A DNA stretch of 64,000 nt from Tribonema minus (GCA_017506865.1 JAFCMP010000514.1:496001-560000), one strand, 5' to 3'; shown: positions 1 through 12,214, numbered from the stretch's first letter. Notes: generated by a model from the letters alone, not told the origin. Numbers and translations: made by a program.

Positions 1-488
1 TTCAAGCGCACGAATGTCAGGTGACGTACAAGCAAATGGATCTGCAGCGGAGCATGCCCTCTGCCGATGGGTAGGTGTACTCTTGCTATGGATTGAGGCC
101 AGTAAGCACACTTCACCATGACATGCCCCTGGTCGTGCTGAACGCAACACGTGCTGTCCTCATCATAGATGCAACAACTTGCTCTCAACGTTTGAAAAAG
201 CCATGCGTACAAGCTTGCTGCTCATTGGTGGTTAGAACTGCTGGACGCATGACAAGTGAGTTGTCAAGTGCAGCATGGTTCTGCCTCATTTCACGTCATT
301 GCGCTTGCAGCTATGCGTCTCGCCATTGTTGCATCATCAACCACATGCCTGAGAGTCTCAGCTTCCCCAATGTACCGAAGATGGGCGCGCGCAGCTTCAA
401 CTTCAACCACAGCCAAAGCGAAAACATACATTTTCTTCTAAAACGTGCAGGGGCACTACTTCAAAGCTGAGTTGAAGAAGTGACACAC

Positions 489-3400
489 CTTTGTCTCCTC
501 CTCCTCCTCCTCGTCCCTGGGCTCGCGCCAGTGCGTCTCGTCATCGCCATCGTCATCGTCATCGACGTCCGCATCCCCAAACAGGCCGCTCTTGGTCTCC
601 GACGCCACAATCTTGGTCGCCCGCGCCATTGCCTGTGACGCAGTAGCCGTTAGAAGTTACAATCATGATCAAGTTGTGCTTTAATTTAAAGTCACAAACA
701 GTTGCGGCTCCATTCAAGCGGTGCCAGCAAACTGGATACACATGATAAAGCAACCTGAAAACTTCAAGTTTAAGCGTTTTTTAACAGCCCATCCACGCCA
801 GGCATGTCCATAGTAAGGTGTCACCATTGAGTCATCTCCTGGAAGTGGTACGAGCAGTGCATGTGTGTTTGCGCACCATTCCTGCTACATCGAGCGATTT
901 TGGCAGAATTGTAGAGTTATGAGCCGGCCTCCCAAACCGTCTGATTTGCAGCCGGGGTAGCTCACCGACCGCCTAAGCCGTCTAAGACGGAACTTGGTGA
1001 CTGCTACCGTCTTTGACCGTCTTTTCCGTCTTAGCCGGTTGAGCAGGTCAGCCAGCTTATCAATCAGAAGCGAATTAACCCCTTTCGCCTACCCCGATCA
1101 GTGAAGCACGCTACCAATCCCTGATGCTGCATGCATCCTGCTCAGAGCATTAAAAAAATTTCAACTTCCAGACTTCAACTTTCAGTTGAAGTGAACCAAA
1201 AAAAGATGTGGTGGTGGCTTGAGTGAGCTTGTGCTTGCTTGCTACCAGCGGCGGCGGCATCAGCATTCGTGTCTTGACATCTTACGTGAGCCACATGACT
1301 GCTGCTGCATGATATAAGCCGTGCGAGTCATTTCTGAAAAAGCCGGAAAAGACGGTCCCTCGAGATTCCGTCTTTTCGGCTGCGCCGGAGTCGAGCCGGT
1401 TCAGACGGTTCCGGCTCATAACTCTACAAAATTGTTGATGTGATCATTTCCAATGCCCTCAACAGCACATGTGCCCAAATGCGACACCATTTTTATCTTG
1501 GGTGCGCACTGGCCTGTCACCAGCACTGCCCGCATGCTGAGTTGCAAAATGCGATCTTCAACACTTTGCGCTTTGCAGCCCATTGTGTGCTTTTCAATCG
1601 ATACCACTGAATCACTGGTGTCTCTGAGCACACGTACTTCTCAAACACCAGCAATTGCTGCCTCTTGTGTTAACAATCATGTGTACTACCAGCGATGCCT
1701 ACAACAGCGCCCTTTGTTCCGTAAACTAACTGCCAACACATTCAATTGCAGTTAGCAACAGACAACCAAGCTCTTAGGTCCATGCTTATATGTTCTTAAA
1801 GGTATACTACCCTTGGTAGCAGCCTGTGGGTCAAGCTCAGGACAAGTAAGAACTTCAAAGTATCAACGATTTTCCGTACTCTCATTATCCTCGAGCTCTC
1901 CAGCTTGAGACCTGTAACTGCGCCTTGACCCATGCTCCGGGTCGGCGATGTACTCCTGCGGTCTTTGCAGCCGTTGTGTGCTTTTCATTCAACATCATTT
2001 ATAAGACCGGTGCTTGAGAAGAAGTGCTTTGAAGTACATCAAGACTACCAAATTTGCTGCCATTTAAGTGTTGTGTGTTGTCAAAAGCAACACCGTCTAT
2101 GCCAACAAAGTATATTGGAGCATATGCAACAACAACAGCATTAAACTTCACCTTGGCCCACTTCTCAGGGTTGGCAATGTACTCCTCCTTGGTGAGCGTT
2201 GCGTTGCGGCGCCAGTACTTTGACCGCCACTCGCGCGTGAGTACATATCATAATGATGTCGCATGGTCCAAGCGGCAGCGGGCCTCGCATGAGAGCTCTA
2301 TGCTGGGTATGATATAATCTGCGCATTATTAACCTCATTTTGGCCCACTTCCCAGGACCAGTCGTGGCTGTATATTACAATGATGTCATCGTTAACTCAC
2401 CTTGGCCCACTTGTCATAGTCGTGAGTATATGTATTATAATGATGTCGTCGTTACCCTCACCTTGGCCCACTTCTCAGGGTCGGCAATGTACTCCTCCTC
2501 CGTGAGCGTGGCGTTGCGGCGCCAGTAGTTTGACCGCCACTCGCGCGTGAGGATCTTCTTGGCCTCCGTCTCCACGCGCTCCTTCTGCTCCCGCTCAAAG
2601 CGCTCCTGAGACTTCTTCATGATCTCGGCAAACTCCACCTGCGACCGCACAAGCAGTGGGCACAGGCGATGTAATTACGGGTGCATGCACAAGTTGGTGA
2701 CATGATAAATACAGGCAACTGCGGGCGCACTCAGGTATTTTGGCTGGTGTCTCGAGCAGTGTCGCAACTAGTGAGGTCGACATATGTTTTAGAGTCTCAG
2801 ACTTTTTCATGGTCTCCGCAAACTCCAACTGCAACCGCAGGGGGGGCAGTGGGCGTGGGTGGTGTAGTGATGGCGCTTGCACACGGTGGTGACAGATGAA
2901 TACAGGCAACTGCGGGCGCAAGCAAATATTGGTTGGTGTCTCAGGCAGTGTCGCAACTATGTGAGCTGGATGAACGTTAGGTGTTGAGTCAAATTTTTGA
3001 GAGTTTTCGCCAATGTGGGTACAAAATTGGGGCCAACCAGAAATCAGTAAAAGCAAGCATCCGTGTCATCGTATCGTTAAACTTAACAACAATATAATGT
3101 GTTTGTTGGATTGTTCTGTTTGTTCAAACAACTACGGTCCTTTGTTACATCAGCTGCTGCTCACAGTCTCTAACTTCAACTGCATATGCCGCTGCGACTT
3201 GTACATCACCTTCTAGATTTTGCATTGTGTGATCAACAGCTGCGGAACAGCATGTAAGCACTTGATGTTGAGTCGGTCAGCTGATGTGTGTGCGCACTTC
3301 AATCATGCAATTTCAACTTCAACAATTTCAACGGCATCGCACTTCATGACTGTAGAAACTTAGAAGTTTTACTGCCGTGACACCTGTCGGTGCACAATTC

Positions 3401-6400
3401 GTGAATTAATATTCGTGAATTAATATCCGGACTAAAGGCTGGTTGCGCGTGGCAGAACATCACACAAAGGCTGCAGCAATGCTGAGCAACTAGTACTGCC
3501 CTCCTTCATGAGCCCGGCATGCTGAGCAGCCTAACCTAATCCTAACCTAACCCTAACCTAACCCTAACCCTAACCTAATCCTAACCCTAATCCTGACCCA
3601 AATCATAACCTAACCCTGATGCTAAACCTAACCCTTAACGCTACACGTAACCCTGACGCTGCACCAAAGGCAGTCTGCTACGGTGGTACACGATCCTCAT
3701 CAGCAGTAATGTTGGCTACCACGAAGCTGCGTGCAACAATACACCAACCAACTCTATCTTATGCACCCCTCACTGCTGTACTTTCAAACCTGTTCGAACG
3801 TCACAACATCACTTTCCGCCAGCTTGGACATGTACCATGCATACACTATGTACCTTCATGCGCTGCACGACTCAGCGGGAGCTTGTGCTCCTCCGCCGCA
3901 TACCCTACATACGTACTTTATTACGCGCTGGTGCCAGCGTAGCGGCGCTCAGGTAGCAACCGCATTGGTCAAAGGGCTGATCTCGCACTCTTCCGCCAGC
4001 TTGCAAATACTTCAGTACACTATATGTAAGCCTACAGGCGCTGGTGCCTGCGCAGCAACGCTCATCACGTCACATCATCCCTTCGCAACTGACCTTGCGC
4101 TCCTCGGTCAGCTTGGCCGATTCTGCAAGGTTCAAACAACTCCAACTTGCCGGCGTGCAAGCGGAGACGGTATCGGTGGTGGACGACCCGGATCGTCGCC
4201 ATCTACCATAACTTAAGGGTGGATAAAACAGAAAATGGCGGCGCAGAGCAAGACATTTGCAGGCAAGGTGACTAGGGTGCTTACAGCCAGCGCGGTTACC
4301 GAGGCAGTCGTCAACGCAGTTCTTTACGGAGGACCACCCACGACACGCAGGAGCGCTTGGACTGGGCTAGATGGTACAAGAAGTACGCCCATTACGACGC
4401 CTGTTGTGACGACCGCCTGGAGGTGGGCCGGCTTCACCTTCGACTTCAAGTTGGACAGCCTGAAAGGATCGCCACCAAAGCCTGCCCAACTTGTACTTGA
4501 AGTTTCAGGCGGCCTTCGAGGCGGTCATTACGGCAGGCGTTGTAGTGGGCGTACTGCTTGTACCGCCTAGCCCAGTCCAAGCACGCAGGCATGCCACGGC
4601 GGTCGTGCTGGCCAAATTGTACTCCAGGTGCACTATCATGCACTGGTAATGATCCTCATATTATGATACGATTATACGTTGCTCGACGCCTATCCCTGCG
4701 CTCCTCTGCCAGCTTGATCTTGCGCACAGCCTTCACCTCTTGACACGTTGTATACATCAATATATCATTGCAACGCTCAGGCAGCGATGTCATTTCTCAG
4801 CGACTGACCTTGTGCTCCTCCGCCAGTTTGGCATTGCGCGCTGCCTTCTCCTCCATGATATAACATAGCATACATGACTAGTATGTCATAACGACATCAT
4901 TGCTCAGCAACTGACCTTGCGCTCCTCCGCCAGCTTGGCCTTGCGCGCTGCCTTCTCCTCGTCCGTTTCTTGCGCCACCTCCTCCGCAGGCTTGGCCTTG
5001 CCCGACACATATGTTGCCACACCGCCCTCCAGCAGGCTCGTGAGCTCCTCAACGCGGTCCTTGCCTTGCTCCCGCAGGGTCTGAGGAGGGGGGCAGCAGG
5101 GGAGAGGGGAAGGGGGGGGTGGTGATGATGGCTGCCGAAGGGCATGATATTGCGCTTCACGGGAAAACCCCATAGTGTGCAGCCTATTGATGCGGGCGTG
5201 CGTTGCCTGATAAGATCATAAATGGTGCCACAGAGCATGGAGCTCTGCTCTGGACTGCTGCACTAGTGTACCTCCTCCCCCTCACTCATTCACCACCTTG
5301 GTGCGAGTTCGTGCGAATTGCACTTGCATGACGATGAAAATCTTCTGCTATTTTGAGGTGATTGCCTTTGCAGCAGCAAACTCATGGTTGAGACCACAAG
5401 AGGCGATGACACTCGACTGCATGAGTTAGGCTACATGCATGCATGATGACAGTGCTCGCAGGCGATGCTGTACTCGCAGGAAGCAAAATGAAGATAACTG
5501 TCAACTCAAGCAACTCCCACCAAAGTTCAACTCCCAAACTTGAACTTCCCAACGCGACCCAGTCAGTGACTCCCCAGCAACATATCTAAGTTAACTGACT
5601 CCCAGCATGTATCTACATACACAGAAGCGCACATTAGCGGCTGGCATCTTCACATGTGCAGTGTCCTCACAAAGCACAGCCGCCTGTGTCCTTCATCACA
5701 ATTGTTACGTAGTTCCCTCCCCGCCTGCACCTTGTTGAGATCGCATTTTACTGCCAACTCACCTTGAGGTACTCCCTCGCAGAGCACTGACTCCTGTATT
5801 TTCAAACAATATTGCAACTGAAATGTAACTGCCAACTCACCTTGAGGTACTCCAGCGCCGTATCGTCACGCTTGCCAAGCGCGAATGCCTTATTCGCGGC
5901 CGCGACATAACTGAACTGCCTCCGCTGCCACCCACAGCGTTGTTGCAGAGCACTGACAATATGCACGTAACGGTCTGAACTGTCGCTCACCTTTGGGGGA
6001 CTCAGGCGCCGCCTCATCAACCTCGCTGTCTCCATGGAGCACTGCCAAAAAGGTATATGTAACTGTCTGTAACTGCAAGCTCACCTTGAGGAACTCCAAG
6101 CGCCGCCTCGTCGCCCTTGCCGAGCGCAAACGCCTTGTTCGCGGCGTGTCTATTCGGAACGCCTCCGCCGCGCGTCCTCGCGGAGCACTGACTCCGTAAA
6201 AAACTGTAACCGACATGTAACTGCCAACCCACCTTGAGGAACTCCAGCGCCGCCTCGTCGCCCTTGCCGAGCGCAAACGCCTTGTTCGCGGCCGCGTCTA
6301 TCCGGAACACCTCCGCCGCCACGCGCACCGCGTCCTCGTGGAGCACTGACTCCATGATCTTTCAACATTGTAACTGAAATGTGACTGTCAACGCACCTTG

Positions 6401-9400
6401 AGGAACTCCAGCGCCGCCTCGTCGCCCTTGCCGAGCGCAAACGCCTTGTTCGCGGCAGCGTCTATCCGGAACGCCTCCGCCGCCACGCGCACCGCATCCT
6501 CACGGAGCACTGACTCCATGGGCAGGTCCTCCGTGAGCTCCGTGGTGGTGATGGCACCGCTCTCCTTGCCCTCCGCAATCTCGCCGACGCGGATGAAGGT
6601 GAAGCGCATGCCGGCGCTCTGTAGGCGGTAGGTAGGTATGGGTATGTAATTTGAATTCATTCCGTTTTTAGATATCAATAATCAAATTGGCAATCTCGCC
6701 GACGCAGATGAAGGTGAAGCGCATGCCGACGCTCTGCGGGGGGTAGGTAGGTATGGGTGTGTACTTATATTTTTCATTTTGATTGAGTATCAATCATTTA
6801 TATCTTATGGCGTGTGCGCAACGGGGAAATAATTTAGAGTTCATGGCGTGCGCAGGCAGGGAGGCGGTAGGCAAGGGTGTGGTGAAATACGTGCGCGCGC
6901 ATAGTTGAGTGGCTGGCGGGAATCTGCGCTCTGTGTGAATACTTATGGCATGCGCCACAGGGACCGTCGCTAGTGATTATAAACGCCCAGTGACACCTAG
7001 GTTGGGTACATAGAGATGCAATGCGGTATACTACAATTGCTGATATTTGCAACTTCAAGTAAGCATACTGGCCTCCTGCTGTTTGAGCGGTGACATGTGC
7101 AACTTCAAGCTGGCATATCACAGATCAGATAGCAGAGCCTGGTGATGCTGTGACAGACTCACCATTGATGACCATTGCTACAGTGTGTGCGCAATGCATC
7201 GAAAGCATGGAAATTGCTGACTTGCTGTCCTTGAGAGAGTTCAAGTTAAATTCAGCAACGCGTCAGGCAAACACAAGAAAGCCATGTCGCAGCCGGAGAA
7301 CACCACTACATCAAGATTGCAGCCCCTGCAACCATCCACTCTTGTATGAAGGCGGTGTGCTGGGTGGTTCAGGAGTAGCGGCCGCGTTCTTGTCGGATTG
7401 TTGAACGCGCGTTGTGGACGCAAAAAAAAAATCACGCACAGAGGCGCAATAACACCAGTGTGGCAGGTTGTGTACTGCCATTATAACATTTTCGTAACTG
7501 TGTCCAGACTCATAATTTGATAATAGAAAAATAGCTTCAGCGCAGAGGAGAAACAAATATTTACGCACTTGAGCTTTGACAAGCACATGTGTCAACGCAG
7601 GCGTGCACAGACATGGGCTCAACCAGGGGTGATGCACCTCACTTGCACCCAGTACTTGAGGTTCAACTTCTCACCAAAACACGTACTTGGAAGTATATGC
7701 TGGTGCAACCGGTATCTTGTTCATAGTATTGTATACATGGTGATGTACCTACTTCAATGGCAGCAGTGTCATCGCACCACGTGGGAGAGGTCAATTCAAG
7801 TGCAGCAGCACTCAGCAAGCGCCAGCCCGACATACCTGGTGAAGCCTCCAGCACGCCGTTCGCCGAAGCGAGACAGCGGCCGTCGTTACCTCTGACCCGC
7901 GCGCCAGTGACAAAACATCGAGTGTAGCAACGCTCAACACACACCAGGGTGCTGCTTTGCTACAGGTTCTGAACTTCTGACAATGATCCAGACAACACTG
8001 AAGGAAGATGACTTACCACTTGAACCGCCACTTCTTGTACAAAATTTGGACTGGGTGAACGCACCTCAAACACCTCCAGCAATCCATTCGCCTAAGCGAC
8101 ACGGTGCCTGCGATTACCCTTGACCCGCGCCGGTGATGAACTTCAAGTGCAGCAGCGCTCAACACGCGCCAGTGGTCGGTTCGCTACAGGTTCTGGTACT
8201 GATCCAAACATGATGAGGAGGATGACTGACAACCTGAACTGTCACTTCTTGTGTAACCACATCTTGTCACGCAGAGCTCTACGATCTTCTGATCCGTTTC
8301 CACAAAATTTAGAGGGGGCAAACGTACCTCAAACTTCTCCAGCACGCCGTTCGCCTTGGCGTCCGCCGCCGACGAAGTCATAACACTTCAAGTGCAGCAG
8401 CGCTCAACACACAGCGGGGGTGACGCACCTCAAACTTCTCCAGCACGCCGTTCGCCTTGGCGTCCGCCGCCGACATGGTGGCGAGCATGACCAGCGACTT
8501 GATGCCGCTGGCCTTGGCCACGTCCACCAGCGCCGCCACCTTGTCCGCGGCGCAGCCAAAGCACAGCCACGCGTCCACGCCCTGCAGCTTCTCCGCCATC
8601 ACCGCGCCGTCGCAGTGGTCGCCCTCGTCAAACTGCGCAGGAGGGGACAAGCAGCGCTCAGCACCGCAACAACGCTCAGTAATTCATGTGGATTGGTGCA
8701 GCGCTCCGCCATCAGCGCGCCGTCGCAGTGGTCGCCGTCGTCGAACTGCGCGGCGCGGCAGCAGAAGCGAGCAGTGCTCAGCACCGCAACAATGATCATC
8801 CAAGGAACTATAGCAGTGCTCAGCAATAATGTGCGCCGACGCAGTGGTCGCCCTCATCGAGCTGTGCGGCAGCAGAAGCGAGCAGTGCTCAGCACCGCAG
8901 CAACGCTCGGGATTAATGGGGATTGTAGCAGCGCTCAGCAATGTGCGCGCCGTCGTAGTGGCCGCCCTCGTCGAACTGCGTGGCAGCAGAAGCAAGCAGT
9001 CCTCAGCAACATGTCTCGACTGCGGTGTCGCCATGGCGCCTGTGTTGAGTGCGCCTCAGCACCAGACGCAGCGGCGCACACTTTGCAGTGGATCAATGGT
9101 CTTATTGATATATCACATCTGCTGCTGGTGCTACAAAATGTGGAATCAAAAAGACACCAATCGTGAGTGATCTAGTGTATTGTACAGGAAATGGAAATTT
9201 AGCAGCAATGTGCAAAGCTGAATCTGTAGTGCAATTTCCACAGCTGCACCAGTTCAAGTCAAGATGATGTGCTGCTTGCGTTTGCTAATTTGCAGCGACA
9301 AAAGAGCAGGACTATGGAGAATGGATGTTGTGTGCAACATGATTGTCCCGGAGTGAGCCTAGCTGACAATTCAGGGTTAAATCATGGCCTATTGTAGGCA

Positions 9401-10253
9401 TCTATGCTGTGCCATCATACAGAACTACAAGATCAACTCAGGAGCGATGTCCTGAGTGTGTGCATCATCGGAGATGCCGCAACAACCCAACAGCATACGT
9501 GCGATAGAGACCAGACGATCACACAGACCGAGCGCACCTCCAGAATATCCAGCAGCCCGGAGTAGCGGGACGTTCGCGAAATGAGCCTCTTCTTGGCGAA
9601 GGCGGTGGAAGGCGAGAAGGCCACGATCTTTGACCAGGACGACTGCGCGTGCAGGACGTCGAAGACGAACTGGTCCGTGCGCTCCTGCATCAAGATGGCA
9701 GCACGGAACAAGCACATATGAAGGGCAGGCGCCGGACAGTGATGCATCCGTTTGCAACATGACAAAGAGGTGGTGAGCTTGCTGCTGCCCAAACTAAGAT
9801 TACTTGACTTGCCTTAGCGTCCAGGAACCCGCTGACCAGGATCTTGCCCCCCTGGCCCGCCATCATGCTTAGCCGCGACTGCGACTGAGCCGCGGTGGCC
9901 TTGCACAGCGGCTGCGCCACATTGGTCTGGGAGAAAAAAGACTGCGTAGAGAAGAGCAGAGCAACATGAAAGTCAAAGTCTGAGAGCTATTGCAAGAGGC
10001 GGATCGCGGCACCAACAGTCGCATGCGGCGAGAGCATTGAGAGTAGAAAGCGTCAGTTCCATCCCTGCCCTTGCAGCTCCCCCGCTTGGCTGCAGATAAA
10101 GATCTAGTGCGCAAGTGCTGCAGCAGAAGCCAAAAATCTGAAGAACACCGTAGCATGAGCAGGACGCACCGTCTGGAAGGACCCACTCGGCACGAAGCCA
10201 TAGCAGACTCCTACCGCCGCCGCAATCCCAACCCCTAATCTCAATACACCCAT
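489..10253 (-). CDS. Plastid-targeted NmrA-like (atypical SDR) NAD(P)-binding protein, 3' partial
   Basis: Eight exons join in one frame, all phase 0: 10253-10170, 9926-9813, 9684-9538, 8632-8429, 6618-6397, 5080-4916, 2638-2462 and 632-489, giving 419 residues before the window ends. Residues 1-19 are a hydrophobic leader followed by FVPSG and a Ser/Thr/Gln-rich stretch, matching a bipartite secondary-plastid presequence. Residues about 57-230 look like an NmrA-type Rossmann fold: a first strand (KILVSGF), an acidic turn (FDEGDHCDG), GVDAWLCFG, then LEKFESAGMRFTFIRVGEI, the usual 'SG-aromatic-T-x-x-R-G' segment. The canonical first glycine motif (GxxGxxG) is degenerate, so cofactor binding is uncertain. 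Residues 258-371 form charged helices and residues 372-419 an Asp/Glu-rich tail ending at a donor, so further exons lie left of the window. Intron 2 uses a GC donor (9812). The substrate is unknown; a chaperone-like or regulatory plastid role is as likely as an enzyme. Confidence 0.8.
909..1429. mobile_element. MITE-like element with 19-bp terminal inverted repeats
   Basis: TTGTAGAGTTATGAGCCGG at 909-927 is perfectly inverted at 1411-1429. Internal GACGG/CCGTC motifs form subterminal hairpins, including one at about 1341-1380. The 521-bp interval has no convincing ORF, as expected of a non-autonomous DNA transposon. It sits in the intron between exons 7 and 8 of the NmrA-like gene. I could not identify a clear target-site duplication. 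Confidence 0.7.
2150..2461 (-). repeat. Decayed copies of the exon 7 3' end plus donor
   Basis: The 3' end of exon 7 (2462-2638) with its donor recurs at about 2151-2235, and shorter remnants lie near 2340 and 2400. The 2151-2235 copy still reads through the donor and about 80 bases of exon. All lie on the intron side of the functional donor. Confidence 0.75.
2640..2960 (-). repeat. Duplicated acceptor and exon 7 5'-edge unit
   Basis: A roughly 190-bp unit repeats upstream of exon 7. The stretch around 2799-2842 mirrors the first 25 or so exon bases plus the acceptor at 2600-2650. The flanking intron segment at 2699-2770 recurs at 2884-2955. Confidence 0.7.
3525..3665. repeat. Interstitial telomere-like CCCTAA tract
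   Basis: About 140 bp of CCTAA/CCCTAA variants inside an intron of the NmrA-like gene, degrading into related hexamers at the right end. This is the longest tract of this type in the left half of the window. Confidence 0.85.
4346..4592. repeat. Inverted repeat (fold-back), arms about 105 bp
   Basis: The left arm (about 4346-4455) and right arm (about 4486-4592) are imperfect reverse complements, both containing the word TTGGACTGGGCTAG in opposite orientation. The spacer is about 30 bp. Read outward, both arms encode a similar LDWARxYKxYAHY-like peptide, so this may be an inverted duplication of a former exon or an element end. Confidence 0.7.
4685..4915 (-). repeat. Decayed copies of the exon 6 3' end plus donor
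   Basis: The exon 6 end (functional at 4916-4965) recurs at about 4805-4860 and 4680-4740 on the intron side of its donor. A weaker echo is visible near 4090-4120. Copies become more divergent with distance from the real exon. Confidence 0.75.
5751..6520 (-). repeat. Five-member junction array at the end of exon 5
   Basis: The functional exon 5 end with donor (about 6390-6520) is followed downstream by copies at about 6228-6355, 6078-6195, 5833-5960 and 5751-5805. Each starts with the donor context CACCTTGAGG (plus strand) and carries up to about 120 bases of exon. The farthest copy has an internal deletion. Confidence 0.85.
6691..6750 (-). repeat. Copy of the exon 5 acceptor and 5' start
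   Basis: Bases 6691-6750 repeat the first roughly 45 exon bases and acceptor found at 6575-6635, upstream of the functional exon 5 on the minus strand. Confidence 0.7.
7838..9010 (-). repeat. Junction copies flanking exon 4 on both sides
   Basis: Functional exon 4 is 8429-8632. On its donor side, exon 3'-end copies lie at about 8325-8380, 8060-8110 and 7838-7895. On its acceptor side, exon 5'-start copies lie at about 8700-8765, 8825-8880 and 8945-8995. The donor and acceptor edges are thus amplified separately. Confidence 0.75.
10170..10253 (-). CDS. Exon 1 of the plastid NmrA-like gene: signal-peptide-like leader
   Basis: ATG at 10253-10251 begins MGVLRLGVGIAAAVGVCYG followed by FVPSG, 28 codons, ending at a GTGCGT donor. 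The Gly/Ala/Val core is a signal peptide and the Phe directly after the predicted cleavage resembles the ASAFAP motif of red-derived complex plastids. No other start fits, because the next exon lacks a leader. Confidence 0.75.
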
Positions 10254-10438
10254 CGCGCCGCCAGGTATATGTGTTTAGGTGTCAGTCAACACTGAGCAGC
10301 GAACCTATCCACGTCATTAAAGGGGGGGAAGGGCGAGGGGAAAACGGCGCGTCACAGGTTGCTGAGTGGTGCCTGCTTCAAGCCCCACAACTGAGTCAAA
10401 ACTGCCGTGTTTCCAGCGCACTGCAGAGCAGCAGGCGG
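10254..10438. promoter_or_regulatory. Putative shared promoter region between divergent genes
   Basis: This 185-bp gap separates the start of the minus-strand NmrA-like gene from the first GC3-rich coding signal of the plus-strand gene. Its position is the only support for promoter function; I see no clear TATA box or other named element. Confidence 0.3.
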
Positions 10439-11396
10439 ACGTCATCGCGCGCTGCGTCAAAGCGGAGCCGTCGCACGGCGAGCTCTGCAGCGTGTCCAAG
10501 AAAACTGGCAACCAGCCTGAAAGACCATCCTACGGAAAGTTGTCGCGCCGGACGCTAGGGGCGCGCCTATTAGCGGCACAACGACCACTGTGGCCACTGG
10601 CAGCACTGCAAATGGTGACGGCGGGAGTGGTGCGCAGGCGGCGCCGCCGGCAGCGGCGGATGGTGCGATGCAGATGTGCATGTGTACACAGCGCTCCACA
10701 ACACTCTGATCAATGGCCACATACATGATAGAACTGCTGTCGAAGCACGCCCTAGCCTGGACTGCTCTGTTCACCTGCCTTAGTCCTGGCTGCTGCCTGC
10801 TCTCCTTCTCCTTCACTACAAACACCTTGGCACGTTCCCGAGGATAAAGCAGAAAGGGCAGGAGCAGCAGCAGCAGCAGCAGCCGGAAAGATGCCCATCA
10901 CACGGGCTTTGAAGAGGAAGACCATGTGCCTCCCAAGGCGCTGGACATGACGCTTCCTGACATGACGGCGGACGTGATGCATAGCGCATGCGCTCGATTG
11001 GGAACCAGCTTCCTCGCTGACGCGTCTTCTGCAGAGATAAGCTACCCGCTCGAAGGCGTTCTTCATGGCATTTACCGGCGCCCGCTGGTGTCATGCGTGG
11101 TGGGCCACAAGCACCGACAGATCGCCAAGCACGTGCTGTTCGTCATCGACAGCACATCCCCTTTCACGTACCTATCAGACGCCACCCTCGAGGCTTTGGA
11201 ATACGGCACCATGGCCAACTGCATGCCGGCGGTGGTCCACGGCAAAAACATGACGGTGTACCGCGCTCCCCGCGGCAAGCAGTTTGCGGACGCCAACGTG
11301 ATGGGCACAGACTTCTTGAGGGACACGCAGCTCAGCGTCACACTAGATTATGCCACGCTCAGGGTTGAGGTGATAGCCAATGCCCGTGCTGTCTAA
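10439..11396 (+). CDS. Retropepsin-fold (aspartyl-protease-like) protein, 5' structure unresolved
   Basis: The last exon is open from 10848 and most likely begins at 10853 or 10862 after an AG acceptor; it ends at the stop 11394-11396. It encodes about 180 residues. The C-terminal part matches the retropepsin fold: a strand with FVIDSTSPFTYLS in place of the catalytic D-[ST]-G, and NVMGTDFLRD, the usual 'N-x-L/M-G-x-D-F-L' segment, then a closing beta strand. Because Gly of D-[ST]-G is replaced by Thr, activity is doubtful. Upstream, 10439-10520 shows GC3-rich coding signal and 10517-10690 shows a Ser/Thr/Gly/Ala-rich linker frame. These are in different frames, so an intron or an indel lies between them. 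The start codon is not identified. Confidence 0.55.
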
Positions 11397-12174
11397 GTAC
11401 AACCGAAAGTGACAGCACTCGGCTGCGCTCTGTGCACTGTGTTGTACTACGCCAGCTGTGTGACCGCCGTCAAATGCAGTGCTTTCTGACGGGTGACAGC
11501 TTGACAAGCACTGCTCAGCTGTACTTAGGGCTCCTGTCGGCGCCTTCTTAGTACGTCATTAGCTTTGGGCCTGTAAACTGGTTCGCCCAGAGGAGAGCGT
11601 GTTAATCAGCTACATCATGTATGCTGTAATATATATGGCCTGTATACATGTGGGAAACCCTTCAGCGCTCTCTGTATGTCACTTGATTTCTCCTACCTGT
11701 GTCTGTCAATGAAGTTTTATTGTTGCAATGGACAGCCCACCGCTCAGCAGCTCATGTGTAGACCATAGTATCCGGCGACTCCTGCTGGCTTTTCCAGATC
11801 TGCCAAAAACACTGCTTCCTCACGCAATGTCAAATTTATATGAAGTCAACATGCTGGGTTGCCCTCGTCCCCGCACGGAAGAATTGCATTAAGTGCACAT
11901 CATGTTTGCCACGTCTGAGCTGTCTGACTGATGGCATGCACATCCCTGAAGTCTTCACAGGTGCATTTCAGTTTTCATTTTGATGATTACTTTCATCAGG
12001 TATACATATATATCCCACACACTAGTAGTCTAGCGTCATACAACAAGTTTAGCACAGTTGCAAATGTCACAACCACAGTGAGCAACCTCGTTGTATGTAG
12101 AGCCTAAGAAGTGCCTATGAACAACAGGGCAGCGACTCTCATGTGATGTTTGAAACTCTCTCTCGATCGGCCGT
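11397..12174. other. Intergenic, no gene seen
   Basis: The region is AT-richer than the exons and has no ORF with coding-like codon use. It presumably contains the 3' UTR of the retropepsin-like gene; I see no clear polyadenylation signal. Confidence 0.5.
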
Positions 12175-12214
12175 GTGATTTACACCAGCCTCAGACTGAG
12201 GCACTGCTGCAGCC

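Noticed and set aside
4235..4570. ORF starting MAAQSKTFAGKV with a good ATG context
   Set aside because: It runs straight through the fold-back repeat in an intron of the opposite-strand gene, and its codon use changes at the repeat.
8420..9166. 248-codon plus-strand ORF
   Set aside because: It is antisense to exon 4 of the NmrA-like gene and its junction copies; Arg/Ala-rich low complexity from reading GC-rich repeats backwards.
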